DNA from: Daphnia pulex
Taxonomy: Eukaryota > Arthropoda > Branchiopoda > Diplostraca > Daphniidae
Direction: 5' to 3'
DNA: 64,000 bases
Assembly (NCBI RefSeq): GCF_021134715.1
Contig: NC_060025.1
Span: 7,068,001-7,132,000, forward strand
Below the pieces are notes generated by a model. The model was given only the letters and a program-made list of their open reading frames with translations, was not told the DNA's origin and did not search any database. Positions 37,140-49,804 of the stretch are shown one piece after another. Position 1 is the stretch's first letter. The number at the start of each line of letters is the position of its first letter. A program made the position numbers and the translations under genes.

Positions 37140-39340
37140 TTATTTCTTTTTCTGGGGTTTGGGCTTAAATCGGTCCAGTACACTCGGTGCAGCAACTGGC
37201 TCGGATGGCGCTTTATCTGTTTTCTCTGTCAACGTTTTCGTCGCTTTTTCGGCAGCCGCCGCATGTTTCTAAGCAAATAGGAGTGGATTAAGAATTGGGC
37301 AGTTTAAAAAATTTAATGAGAAAACAAACCAGTCGTTGTTGTAACTGTAGACGTTGTTTGACGCGGAACTGATTAACCGTTTTAGCGTTTTTCCGCTGTC
37401 TGACGTCGATCTTTGGAGGCTTAACAAACTAAAGAGTAAAGTTAGATTTAAATACAAAAGAATAAAGCGTAACACAAATAAAAGTTTTTAAATAACCACT
37501 ATACCATGTAACGAGTCTTTTCTTCGAACTTCTCAATCACTGATTGCCGATTGACTTCACCCAATTCGAAGGGATCCAAAGTAATGAGTTCAGGTTGAAT
37601 CTGTTGAGGTAGTAAAGAGAATACGAAATTATTGTTTGAAGCAATTGGTAAAATATTTTGATTGTAACCTTTTCAAGAAGCGATTTGACTTCTGTTTCCC
37701 GTCGCTGGCTTTTAGTCTGGAACGGATTAGATTCGAGAGCATCGAAGTTGGGTTCTCCAGCTCCCGGTACCAACATGCTGCACATCCCTCTTGCGTGGCC
37801 TACGCCCAACACGTCTTCATAAGGACAAAATTTCAAGCCCGAAACCGAACTGCCAACGAAATGTTTTAAATACGGCTTGTGGATGGTTTCGGTACAAATG
37901 TCTTTATAGACCTGAAATAAAAATTGGTGAACACGAACCTCGATAAGGCTTTGCTAAATTAGAAAATAAATGTTGTCTAGTTAAATACCTCAACAATGTT
38001 GCCCATGGATACAGCCAACAGTCCTCTTTGACTGAATGTAATATTTGAAGCTCCACAGCCTAGTTTGTAGGATTGAAGACAATTGTAGGTTCTCAGGTCC
38101 CATATCTTCAGCGAACAATCTATAGAGGATGTGGCCATATAAACACCACTCTGGTCGACAGCGACCGATCGAACGGGCTGCGTATGGCAAAGCATTTTGA
38201 CAACAGGCGATACGAAATTGGGAGTCCACATCGAAACTGTGCCCTTCGAGTGTCCGCAACAAAGGACAGCGTTTCTGGGATTGTGACACAGAACATCCAG
38301 TCTTCCAAGGTGTGTGTGAGTCCGCTTAACCATCTTTCCCATAGAAACATCCAGCCAACTTAAAGTTCCGCTATCGTTCTGTAAGAGACAAATAAATAAT
38401 TAAATCGAGAGGATTTGAAAATGCATTATTATTTGCTTACTGTGGTAGCCAAGAGGAAATGATATGGAAGAAATTCCATCCTGAGAACATTGTTCAATTT
38501 CTTGATGCAGTGCACTTCAATGCCCTGATTGTCATAGATGTATGTCCACTCTTTCTGCGCTACTGCAAACAGTGTCTCATTGTGCAGCCAAGCCACATCG
38601 TGAACTGATTCCATAACGTTCATTTCGCAAGTCAACTGCTTCGTGACCCAATCGAAGGCAGCAACGTGACCCATTCTACCGCCAATGAGCATTTTTCGTC
38701 CATTACGTAAGTAATTGATGGCATACGGACCAAATTGCATGGATAAATCAAATTGTTTCGTGGCACTGGTAATATCCACAGAACTCTTGATCTGTACCTG
38801 CGTAATTTCCGAAGTGCAATCACCCTTGGCAGGCTCAAGGAAACCAGTTTCCTCTGGCAGCAGAATTTCTGATCTGGCTGCTAAGTTAACTGCATACTTG
38901 ACGAGTTTTTCCTTTTTCTTCAAATGAATTCTGTTTGAAAGGAAAGTGACACCATTCTTGTCAAGGTCTTCTGCCTTTCCTCTTTTGTGCTTCTGGAGTC
39001 TGGCATGAGGAATCGGCGCATCACCTGGGAAAGGATCTTCTTCAGTTTGATTGTCTTGTGTATCTTCTTTCCCTTTTTGGCCAGTCTTCGGAGATCTTGA
39101 AAACTTCTGCACTGCACCCGAATTAGGAGTTTTTCCATGTGAAGACTTAAACTTTGGTAGTTGTCTCTTAACCACGCGACCTTCAGCTTTTTTAGTAAAA
39201 GTATTGTTAGGTTTTTTATTCTTAGTTTTTCGGAGTAAATGTTCGTCCTTTGGAGGCTTGAATTTCTTTTTCAGATTTTGTGTTGCAGTTGAGGGTACTT
39301 CACTAGCTGGCTTTTTTTCGCTGCCTTTCGGAGAACTCAT
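37140..39340 (-). CDS. WDR46: WDR46 / Utp7 / BING4 nucleolar WD-repeat protein
   Basis: Six exons from the start: 39340-38441, 38378-37989, 37911-37669, 37600-37505, 37428-37330 and 37268-37140, giving 618 residues. A Lys-rich N-terminus of about 150 residues is followed by a WD40 propeller ([69 protein letters not shown]). The BING4 C-terminal region follows ([48 protein letters not shown]). The tail is Lys-rich. Utp7/WDR46 is a scaffold of the SSU processome needed for 18S rRNA maturation. About 120 bp separate its stop from that of the C1orf131-like gene. Confidence 0.95.
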
Positions 39341-42186
39341 TTTGAAAACAGAAATAGTTTATTGCTCAAACTGTGTTAATTTCTTTGAATGATACTGCAG
39401 TCGAACGCATGCCCACGTGAGTAAAAAATAAATGAAACTTCAGTTAAAAATTTGGATTTTAATTCGTCTGCTAGCAAAGTTGCCACATTAAAATAATGTA
39501 ATATAGCAGACGAGAATTAGAAAAGAAAAAAGTTCAAAATTCAAACGAATAAAGAATTTTCAAATTTCAAATTTAACATCGGACATTCTTACATAAACCA
39601 TGACCACGCGTACTACTATGAACACTTATTACATGTTTCATAAAAAACATTTGTCCGGCAAATAATTAATCAGCAGATATAGGCAACTGACTGACGTATA
39701 ATCCCTGTCCCCTAATTTAATGCATCAAATTAATTTTAAAAACAACGTACCCTTTCCTCCCTTCAAATTAAAATTGTATGGATTATGTGTTATGTCTCTT
39801 AGTTTCGAATTATGGGGAATTAAAAGTCGTTGTGGGATACGACGAAAGTACAACAGTGCAACCGCAACATTTCCGTCAGGACGATCTAAATAATGATATC
39901 ACATCTCAACCTTTAAGCGTCTTTATTTTCGGTGTATTCACTGTTGATAAAGGTCGTGAATTTTAGGCGGTTTGTGTCTTCCTGGAACTGGGACCATCAG
40001 CAAGTTCGCCCAAAAATCGAGACGTAGAGACTTTTGAGAGATTTAACTTGCCATTTTACGCAGCAAGTCACGGAAATTGAAGGTCATACTAACAGCAAAG
40101 GGGGCTTCACGGAAACAGGTGTCGTTCCTATCAGTTAGTGTTTGTTTCAGCTGCCGCTTATGACTATAGGTATAACACAATATTAAAATAATAAGGAGTG
40201 ATCCAGTGATGAAAAGTGTATAATGTTGGCTTAGGCAGATTTTTTAAGATTATAATCCTGAACGGAATATGTTCAGTTTGTAAAAAAACTTGCTGGCACA
40301 GAATGATTCGGGAGATTAGGGCATTTCAGTATAAGACGATTGCATAGGAAATTGCTGTAAAGGGCTTAATCCGGACACTATAAGAAATAATCAGTCGAAT
40401 GAGATGTCCAAGAAAAAGCCAGACTCACGCATACGGTTCGAGAATTATGAGAGAACAACTTTGACAGCTCATGGAAACCTCTAGGTATACCTACCTATAC
40501 ACTGATGGAACTCTAAGCCATGCTCTAAGTTCAAACACAAAATTGTTGTTAAGCTTCTACAACGTTGTAAACCAATTTTGTTTTCTTTTAATGGCATAAA
40601 ACAAAATCGCCCTCATTGGACAATTTCGAAATTATAGGTATAAACACAATATAGTAAACAAATGTAGAAAATTAATTTATTCAAGTGCGCACGTATGTGT
40701 AACGACTAACGATCGAATTAATCGATCTCTTTCATCTTCTCTCATCTCGAGATATTAATAATTCCCTTTGTATTCTTTCATGAATTTCGTTCACATTGGT
40801 CTTTTATATTCTGTTGCCATGCGTGAGCACTGTCAGCAATGACTGCATTGACTAATCCCTGCATTATATTCACAGATTCCATAATAATAGGAAAACTATT
40901 TTTCACATCGCCAAGTGCAAAAAAAAAACGATTATCCATATATTTATTCCAGCTATTCAGAACGTTTCCTCTTCCAATTCCAATCGTGACAACTGCAGCA
41001 GGTACACTCGTGCAGCATTACCTTGAAAACGTATTCTTAGTGGATAGTTTGCGTAGTCTCGCGATTACAATTTTAAAGCAGTTATATAGCAGCAGTCTAA
41101 CATCTCCCGGTTCCCAAGTCAATTTAATCAGGCAACTTTCATTAGCGGCTCATGAGTTTTAATCCCGCGTACCTACGCACTCTTTTCTCTCAAATTCGCT
41201 TGCCAAGTTCTATATAGCTGAGCGCTATGTCGTATTTCTACACCAGCAGCATCCGCTTTTATGAAATAAGAATAACTTAGCTTTTTACAGTTTTAGCACA
41301 AACTTGGTAGGTAGGATATCTCATTAACAACTTATGACTCTCCACTCCAAGTATTTCATCAGGAGGCTAGCGAATGAAATCGATAACACCAGTTAGACCC
41401 GCTTCGCTTAGTGCGCTAACTATAGTAGATATCTCCTTGATTAGGATTAATGCCAATCCTATAATCAAAATAAAAACATTTAAAATTATTCAACATGGGA
41501 CTATAATCTAAAAATAGTCGTCCATTCTATAAGCCCACGGAAATGAAAATTTGGATAACATAATACGCCCAGACGCATTATTTTGTATTCAGAAGCGTAA
41601 AGAATCATAATACAACACGGTTTTTATTGTGTGAGTAGGTCAATAAATAGTATACAACAAAAAAGAGTGGCGATTGAAAGAAAAAGTCTGCTGGGATATA
41701 ATAATAATAAAGCATATATAGAACGGACGTCGGATGCTGTGCTGTTCACATCATGCGCGCACCCGCCAACTTCTTGTAAATCAAATTCTTACAAAGTTTT
41801 AAATGTCAAGATCGAGAGAGTTCAAAGTGATCCTTTCATCTATTTTTGCGTGTGATGGGTGTACTGTCCATCGATCGATGGTTTTCGGGTGTCTATTGCT
41901 GTCTCTCTATATATAATATAATATGAAATAGAAAGTTTACTTTCGATAGAGAAGAGTGGATGTCGTGCTTTATACGAATGGACTTCTGCTGTCTATATAG
42001 ACACTGTATATTATGATTTAATAATAATAACATCAAATTGACAAGGATAACAAAGTAAGAAGGAGACATACATTTGTCATGTTGTCGATATGAACTTGGA
42101 ATTATGACGATATACTTTTTTTCTTTTTTTTTAAATGGAGGGGAAAGTTTTGTAAAAAGGGAGACGTTGTGTCAAATTTGTTTCAA
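39341..42186. other. Gene-poor AT-rich interval
   Basis: I see no supportable gene. The short frames at 39778-39966 and 40839-41162 lack family signatures or coding bias that I can judge. The right end (about 41870-42186) is rich in TATA-like runs and probably includes the 3' UTR of the neuropeptide gene, whose stop is at 42187. Confidence 0.5.
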
Positions 42187-42752
42187 TTAGATTTTGACAG
42201 GGCCAGACAGGCCGTTTGACCGGCCGTTGTAACCCCGTTTGCCGAGGAATTCACTGCCCATGATGGCCCTTTTGCCCAGAAATTCACTGCCCATAATAGC
42301 TCGTTTGCCAAGAAATTCGGAGCCCATGACGCGTCGAGTGAGAGCATTATTATTCCATTTGTCTTTGTTCATACGCTTGCCGGAAAGGAGAATGGCCCCG
42401 AGTCCGCGTTTATTCACCCTGGCAGCTGCTGCTGGTGCTAGCGAGTCTTCATCCATATTATGTTGGCCGTCGCTGAGGCTGCTGCTGGCCGGAAGTGTGG
42501 ATTGCTCCCAATTGCGGATGCATTGACAGAGCCAGTTTTCGTCGACTTCTTCTTCTGAAAAGAGCAGTTCGGAGCACAGATTTTCCAGTGTCAGCACGAT
42601 GGTGGCGGCCCGCTTACCCAGAAATTCGGAACCGAGTCGTCGGACCGGACGGATTGGCAATGATGATCCTTCTTTCGTGACTGAATCGCTCCCGTCGTCC
42701 GCAGCAGAACGCCGACAACGCAATACCAAGTCGTTCCAATTTTCCACAGCTG
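42187..42752 (-). CDS. EFLamide (GSEFLamide) neuropeptide precursor, signal-peptide exon not found
   Basis: This exon has an open frame of about 190 residues ending at 42187. It contains four GSEFL-GKR units: one after RPVRR (LGSEFLGKR), one after LTRR (VMGSEFLGKR), and two as tandem AIMGSEFLGKR. GKR gives C-terminal amidation and dibasic cleavage, so the products would be LGSEFL-, VMGSEFL- and AIMGSEFL-amide. A further unit, GLGAILLSGKR after VNKR, would give an unrelated amidated peptide. GSEFLamides are known from decapod crustaceans, and the arthropod EFLamide family is regarded as orthologous to TRH/EFLGamide precursors. An acceptor (CATATTTGCAG) precedes 42752. No ATG with a signal peptide lies in frame before it, so the first exon must be upstream on the minus strand. 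Start uncertain. Confidence 0.85.
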
Positions 42753-45700
42753 CTGCAAATATGCCAGAGGGTATAGTGCAGCCATTAACCAACAAGGAAA
42801 ACCAGTACAGACAGCACACACGCAAACAAGTATTTTCTCAAAATGGTTGAAAGAAAAATAAATAAATAAGATGAAAAGAGGAAAATCGATATGATGGTTG
42901 GTTGACATGATAATTTCATTTGGGTTGGTGAAAGAATAATTGTATTGTATATATTCTTTTGATCTTTCGCTTGTGCTGTGTGCATTATTTTTCCACGCAA
43001 AACTTGTATACTCGGAAGGATTGACTGCCCGACTTTGTTTCGTTCATTAAAAATCTCTGACTTATGGACGTTCTTTTTCTTCGTCACGAAGATCCGCGCA
43101 CGTATAGGACGCGGTGACCTCGTTACTTTTTCTTTATTTCTATAACCTTTTCGCGAAGACAGGAAATTAAGTATATAACAAAGCGCCGAGCTGCAACAAG
43201 ATCCCGAACGTTTGAAACAAATCGCAGACATAAGACGACGAGAAAGCGGAGAAGAAGTTTCCAATGACTAACAGCAGTTTGCTGGTAGAGCCAAAGTTAA
43301 AGGTTGACAGATTAATAATTTATAAAAAGTTATACATCGGTTCAACAATTAGCTATCTAACAAGAAAGAACTGCGCGCTGACTTCAACTGGTGAAATTCG
43401 GCGTGACGGTGTCAAGTTGCTGAAACTTTCCTCTTATACTACGTGCAAGACTCCCGCCCGCTCCCGCCCGCTATATACTAATTCCCGACCTCGGAACGTG
43501 TGTCGCTGGCGGGGTGTTAACTATATCAACAGCTATATTCTCCGCCTCGCTCCTGCTGTCCTTAAAACTAATTCGATGATGGATAATGTATCCCCAGAAT
43601 AATAAAAGAAATATCGTTGCTGAACAGGATTAATAAAAGTTTGTCTTTCTCCATGGCGTTGGGGAGAGTGAGAAAGAAGTAGTGTACAGAGCAGTATAGT
43701 ATACGGATGTGTGACATTACTATTCTATACGTAGTGTCGTGGGATGTTGTTTGGTAGGATTACATACTTTGGTGTGCAGCTTGGATTTCTCATCCGGCCG
43801 CTTGGCCTACTAAGTTTTTGACTTCCCCAGAGATGTATAGCACACGGAAATGTATACGAATGTATGAGTTTTGACTGGAGAATTTAACTCTCAGGCAGCA
43901 CGCGGAGAAGTTCCAGCACAGGAGAGAAACCAACAGATAGTTCCAGCATATATGTATAACATGTCCTCGCAATCATCTTTCATCCCAGCAGACATATTAA
44001 TCAAAATCTGTACTCTATATAGACCGGCGGGAGCAGAGGGGGGAAACAAGTTTGAGAAAACGTACGTGATTGTTCGTCGGCTGTCGGGACGAATCCGCTG
44101 GACGCGCTTAGAAGCAACAGCAAAATGGCCAGCATCCGTTGACAGGCGCTGTGATGTTGAAGAATCTCCATTCTCATCTTTCACTCTGTATAATAATAAT
44201 AATAATAATATGGATTGGGAACGATTGGTTATTACGTATGCGGTCGCCGAGTCTGTGCTGCTGCTCAACTTTGTCTATAACAAAACACAAACAACAAAGA
44301 ACACAATCACGGAGCTCTCCATCATCACTTTGCGTGTACTATATGACAAAGGGACGTCAGGTACTCCGCCTAAATGGAGCTGGACGCTGATTGAAATTTT
44401 CGAGCGCTTCTAAAAGGCTCTCGGTCAACGATCATCAAAACCGTACACACGGCACAGACTACCACGTACTATGTGCGTATTAATATGTCAAAAGTTACAT
44501 AGCGGGGGCTGTAAGAGAGCTAGTATAGATGTAATACTCTGGAGAATCAGATATATGATAGTTCGCTATATGTCAACGCGACTAAACTAGTCAAAACAGT
44601 CACGTTTTCCCGCACATAACACGGCACCGCCTAGACATTGTTTCCATATCAGAGAATGAAATGGAATTTTTTTTACAAAAGTTCCTTTGAATTTCAAAGG
44701 AGACAAAACAAAAATAAAAAAGGAGAGTTCGAGTGATGGCAAGGAGCGCCTGGAAGGGATGGAAATTACCCTTACATATAGCCAATAATTCTTCCGTTAG
44801 AAATTGGTCTCTTTATTTTCTAAGAGGATTCTCTCAAGTTTCTACTTTGCAACTCTCGTGTGTACATATACACGCTATACAGACGCCGCTGTCCAACTTG
44901 CACGATATACAAGTATATATAAGAATAGAATATAACAAAGCCTCCAATCTTCTCGCCTGCGGACCAAAGAAAAATAACTAAATAAAACTTTTGGTGTGGC
45001 GACGTACATATAAAGCCATATATTTATCGGGAAAAGTAACTCTCTTATATGTATACTTTTTTGTTATATATATACAGTCTAAAAAGCGGACTCTAGGAAA
45101 GAGTACTGTATCTTACCTTATCGGGTTCGGTATATTGGGCAATGTGACGGGATAAAAAAGGGGGTGAAAGATATCGAGGGACGTGTCGAATGATCCGTCC
45201 AGGAGGTACTTGAGTAACAATACTACTACGTCCGGTGGAGTCGATGCCAGCCGGTATTTATACGAGCCATAGATCCCCCCCCCTCCCAATGAGGGAGGTG
45301 CTGCTGCTGCTCCTGAAAGTACCGCGAATAAGGTAGAGCAGCAGCAGCGGAGAGGTGGGCGATATTTAGGAACCGACAAAAACTCTACGCCAACGCGCGC
45401 ACCATACGACGTCGAACATTTCTTCAAAAATTGACCGATGTCTTTTATATATTCTACGACTGCTGAATCCCACTCGGAATCCCACCCGGAGCACAAACAT
45501 TATTGTCCTTGAGCCCATTATACGTTAATGGATTTACGAGTTCCAATTCGAAAGTACTAACTTTAGAATACTATATATACAACTATGACTTATAGAGTTA
45601 ACCTCTTTTCATATTCTGTGCAGGTTCCTTTATAACCTGAAAAATTAAGGAATCTCCTCTGTGTAGAGGACGATCGATGAGCGGGATGAAAAATCTGTTC

Positions 45701-46983
45701 ATGTTAGTTTTAACCTGTATTTCCAACCATACATAATAATTGAATGAATTCTCTCTTGTTGTGTATGATTCGATTTCTTGTTCGAGTGAGATGATCCGAG
45801 ACCCAATGGTATCAAGATTCACTATTATAGAGCTGATGCTGTTCGTCGCCGGAAGCAGACATATTCTTATTGCATTGGGGCTGTTGCTGCTGTCGATTCA
45901 AAATGGCCTGTACGTCGTCCTTGACAACGGCGACAACTATTCGTGAAACTTGAGATACGCCACTTTACAGTTCAACTGCTGAACGGTCTTGAACTCGATT
46001 TCGTTTCAACTATCACTCAAAAAAATACCTTTCGTGTTCTGGTTATTAGTTACGGTCGTAATTTAGTTTTGAACTGACAAATGCCAAACTTATGTAAGGC
46101 CTAATATGTAACAAGAACTTATTTTAAGAAGGAATTCAATGCGTTTAACTATTTTTCGATTGAATCGAAATTGTTGACAAAGAATTTCCGGATGTAGAAT
46201 ATACAACTAGTTCACAAAAGCTGTTCACTGGAAACGACGCCAGAAGTGTTGCTAATTGGAACTTCTGTTAAACGTTGATACTTTGTTCCGATGAACTGGA
46301 TCAGGTGCAGTTCGTATTTATTTGCAACTCGCGAAATTCCTGGAAATGATGATAGTATTACATTTGTGAAATGGACATACATTTGTTAAAAACGCTAATT
46401 GCACCCAACGACGTTTTGAAATCAGTCGGAAAGCGCGGGTAACTGTTTAATTCATAAAGAGGTGTTGACTCTTGCAGTTAATGCGATCCAGTTTTCTAAA
46501 TGTCAACGCTCCCTAACACAATGTTGGTACATCGTTACTTTCTATACATGATTTATTGGCACACCGGTTTTCCGTCAGCCCATGCAATCCTACTCGCACG
46601 ATTCAGTTTCTTTTATTTAAAAAATTTACATGCATAAAGTTTTTGTATTTTTGACAAAATCAGCTTACGGCACCGCAAAGTACGTGCGCTCTCTCACTTC
46701 AGCGTCACGCGCTATCTTATTACAAGCCTCAACCGTCCCAGGCGTCCCACCCAAATTTAATGCAGTCGTCATTTATTCAAAACCTTATATTTTTAAACCT
46801 GGCGTAACGGAAGAAGAGTTCTAGCGGATTTTTCCTCACTCCGTCGGGAGTCAAACTGGGACTGTTGGAGATTATTTTTGTAATCTGTTCAAAACGCAAC
46901 AGATAGCGCTGACGTCGCTACAGATTACAATTAACAAACCATAACAAACACGTACGAAAAGTTTCTCCGACTGGTCCCCAAAG
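42753..46983. other. AT-rich interval, probably intron and upstream region of the neuropeptide gene
   Basis: It contains a TAA trinucleotide microsatellite at 44190-44210 and many ATA runs. Several short frames exist on both strands (for example 43871-44413) but none shows a domain, and I could not identify the neuropeptide gene's signal exon. Nothing else is supportable. Confidence 0.5.
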
Positions 46984-48288
46984 ATGTCCATAACGAGTAA
47001 AGTTGAATCAACAATTCCTTCTCATTTTCTTTGAAAATGTTCTAAATTTAGATGAATCGTTTGGCTAGAATTCAAGCTAGCGCTTATACAACTAGCTGTT
47101 GGAACCAACAAGGCCGAAAATCTTCTTCGAGCCGGTCGATTCATACAGGAAGCAGCGAAAAAGGGAGCTCATTTGGTAACTTTGCCTGAATGTTTTAACT
47201 CTCCTTACGGCACAGGTGATTATAATAAAGAGATTTGACATGATCTCATTATTCATAATGTCAGGGGATTTTTACGTTTATTATATTAGGATACTTTGCT
47301 GAATATGCCGAACAGTTAGAGACAGGAGAGTCATCTCTGGCTTTATCCTCTGCAGCAAAGGAAAACAAAATCTACCTTGTAGGTGGTTCGATTCCAGAGA
47401 AGAAGGATGGCAAACTGTACAATACTTGCACCGTATGGGGCCCAGATGGTGGTCTGTTGGCTGTTCATAGAAAGGCATTACATAACTACCTATATACATC
47501 TAACTAAATTTGAAGATGAATTCTAACAAATTCCAAATGCAGGTTCACTTGTTTGATATTGACATTCCAGGCAAAATAAAATTTCAAGAGTCAGAAACCC
47601 TCAGCCCTGGCAATGAGTTGACCAGTTTTCAGATGGGTGATATTTGTAAGGTGGGCGTTGGAATTTGTTACGACATTCGCTTTGCAGAAATGGCTCAAAT
47701 CTACGCTCGAAACGGTATAATATTTATAAAGTTACACCAACCAAAGATATTAAAAAATTCCTCTCCATAATCTATTTTTATTTTTATTTCTACTAGACTG
47801 TAGACTTTTAATTTACCCTGGAGCTTTTAATATGACGACGGGTCCAGCTCACTGGGAACTTTTGCAAAGGTGCCGTGCCGTAGATAACCAGGTATGAAGT
47901 CATTCATATTAATATTTTTCCCCCCGAAAGTACATAATCACGCGCTCACTCAACTGGAAACTTCTTTGTAAGGTCTATGTGGCTACTGCCAGTCCTGCAA
48001 GATCGGAATCTAGTTCGTACGTGGCTTGGGGCCATAGTTCGGCAGTCTCGCCTTGGGGAGAAGTAATCGCTTCGACCGATGAAAAAGAAAGCGTCGTCTA
48101 TGCTGACATTGGTGTGGTCAAATCGATGTTTTATATGGCTCAATTGCCAGACTTCAAGGGTGTCAAATAATCGTTTCTATATATATTTTCGTTTAGATTT
48201 GGAATTTTTTGAGCAAATCCGCTCTCAAATCCCCATCACTCATCAAAGACGACCGGATATGTATGAAGTTGTCCAGAAAAAGAACTAA
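46984..48288 (+). CDS. NIT2: Omega-amidase NIT2 (nitrilase superfamily)
   Basis: Seven exons: 46984-46996, 47069-47215, 47290-47474, 47543-47714, 47797-47891, 47973-48111 and 48197-48288, giving 280 residues (human NIT2 276). The first coding exon is only 13 bases. It was chosen because it supplies MSIT-K before [11 protein letters not shown] in the right phase with a GTAAAG donor. The catalytic triad is intact: Glu in [11 protein letters not shown], Lys in AVHRKVHLFD and Cys in [10 protein letters not shown]. Other signatures are [34 protein letters not shown] and YVAWGHS. The enzyme deamidates alpha-ketoglutaramate and alpha-ketosuccinamate. The intron after 47474 starts with GC instead of GT, splitting the Lys/Val junction of the active-site lysine segment. 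Confidence 0.93.
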
Positions 48289-48442
48289 GATCGTTGAATT
48301 GTGTATTTCTACAACGAAGATTCGAAGATATCGCAGAAAACTATCAAGGCCTGAGAAAGACTAATAATCGTTTACGTGTACTGTAAAGAGAAGTCAAAAC
48401 TTAAATTGGGGAGTAGTGACAGTACACTTAATTCATTCAAAT

Positions 48443-49804
48443 TTAATCTTTGTTCGACCCAATGAGACGCCTTTGTTTCTTGGCCGATTTCAACATGAAT
48501 TTGGCCATTTTCTTTTCCATTGATGGAGGAATGAGCACATTGTCGATGCCGTGGATAACCCCATTACTGCCAAGACCATCTGGTCCGGTTACCGTAGCTT
48601 TTCCGCCGATCATAACAGAGCCTATTGATTCGTAGCAAATCATATAATTAGCCTTTGAATGACTTAAATACGAATAATCGAGAGGTATTACTTTCTTGGA
48701 TGGTGACGGACAGCTTTGAATTCTGAAGAGATTCCAATGACATACCATCTTCGAGACCAGCGCTGAACCAACTTCCTTGGGCAACGTGGAAGAGCAGAAC
48801 TTGACGAAGCATAGGTGGGTTATCAACCAAATGTTTGATGCAATCTGCAGGCATCTTGGCGAAAGCACTAGAAACAAGGAATGAGGTGATGTTATAATAA
48901 TTTGAGACAAGACATTGTCATTACTCGTCAGATGGGGCAAAGAGAGTGAAAGGTCCTTTTGCGTGCAGGGCATCATTCAGTCCGGCGATGGTGATCAACT
49001 TTGTAAGAGTCTTAAAGGAAGGGCATCGACCCAATTGCTTAACAATGGTGCCTCCGCGCTCGTAGATAGATACCATTACGCGGTCGATGATGTGGAGAAC
49101 GCCATTATGAGCTGTGAAGTTGACAGCAGTGATGGGGCTGCCATTTGCAGTAACTACATCTCCATTCTATCATTAAAAAAGGCAAATTAACTAATGAGCT
49201 CATTATGCGTCCAACAGCCTTGCAAATGTTACCTTGTAAATGTTTAAGCGAATGTCACGCTTGGAGAGAATGGACCGAGCCAACATGTCATTTTGGATTT
49301 CATCAGCATGGATGAGACCACGAGCTACATGAAAACTGAGAAGTTCCTTTAACGGAATGTTGCTTGCCCATTTTGGAATATTGAGAAAAGCTTCATTCGT
49401 TGGAGCAAACAAAGTGTACTTCCCTGTTTCCGGAGAGCAGAAACTATTATATGCTCTAATAAAATTGAAAAATTCCAATGAAGAGAAATTGAGGTTATAC
49501 CTTCATGGTCAATAATGTCATCCAAGCCTGTCTGTTCCAACGCTTTGACGAGAGTTGTTAAATTGAGCGATTCGGCCAAATCGACTAGATTTTTAGCTTC
49601 GGTTGGTTGTCTGTGAAGTTCCCCTTCGATGTTGGTCAAATTCTTGGGTGTCGACGAAGCATCGTTTGGAGATAGCATCAAATAGGGTTTACGTTTTCCC
49701 AACTCTTCGATTTTCTTCTCCACTTCAACCGATGGCAGCGTGATCATAAAGACCGCTTCCATCGAATGTAAAACGCACAGCAGCGTGACGACTTTAGCCC
49801 ACAT
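48443..49804 (-). CDS. Secreted protein with two FAS1 (fasciclin) domains
   Basis: Exons from the start: 49804-49501, 49423-49233, 49166-48925, 48867-48692 and 48621-48443, giving 363 residues. The N-terminus is a signal peptide (WAKVVTLLCVLHSMEAVFM). FAS1 domain 1 (about 75-215) has KYTLFAPTNEAF and the H-box-like LLSFHVARG. FAS1 domain 2 (about 220-345) has PFTLFAPSDEAFAKMP, LLFHVAQG and GVIHGIDNVLIPP. A basic tail (KSAKKQRR) follows. No GPI or TM segment is evident, so it is likely extracellular and TGFBI/periostin-like in domain type, mediating matrix or cell adhesion. It is convergent with NIT2, stops about 155 bp apart. Confidence 0.9.

Noticed and set aside
42785-43264. Minus-strand 159-codon frame ending in a hydrophobic stretch, considered as the neuropeptide signal peptide
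   Set aside because: Its frame differs from the GSEFL exon and the hydrophobic stretch is far from its start codon. I found no splice that makes a convincing secreted precursor.
44190-44210. TAA repeat considered as a LINE tail
   Set aside because: No RT or other element sequence adjoins it. It is a plain microsatellite.
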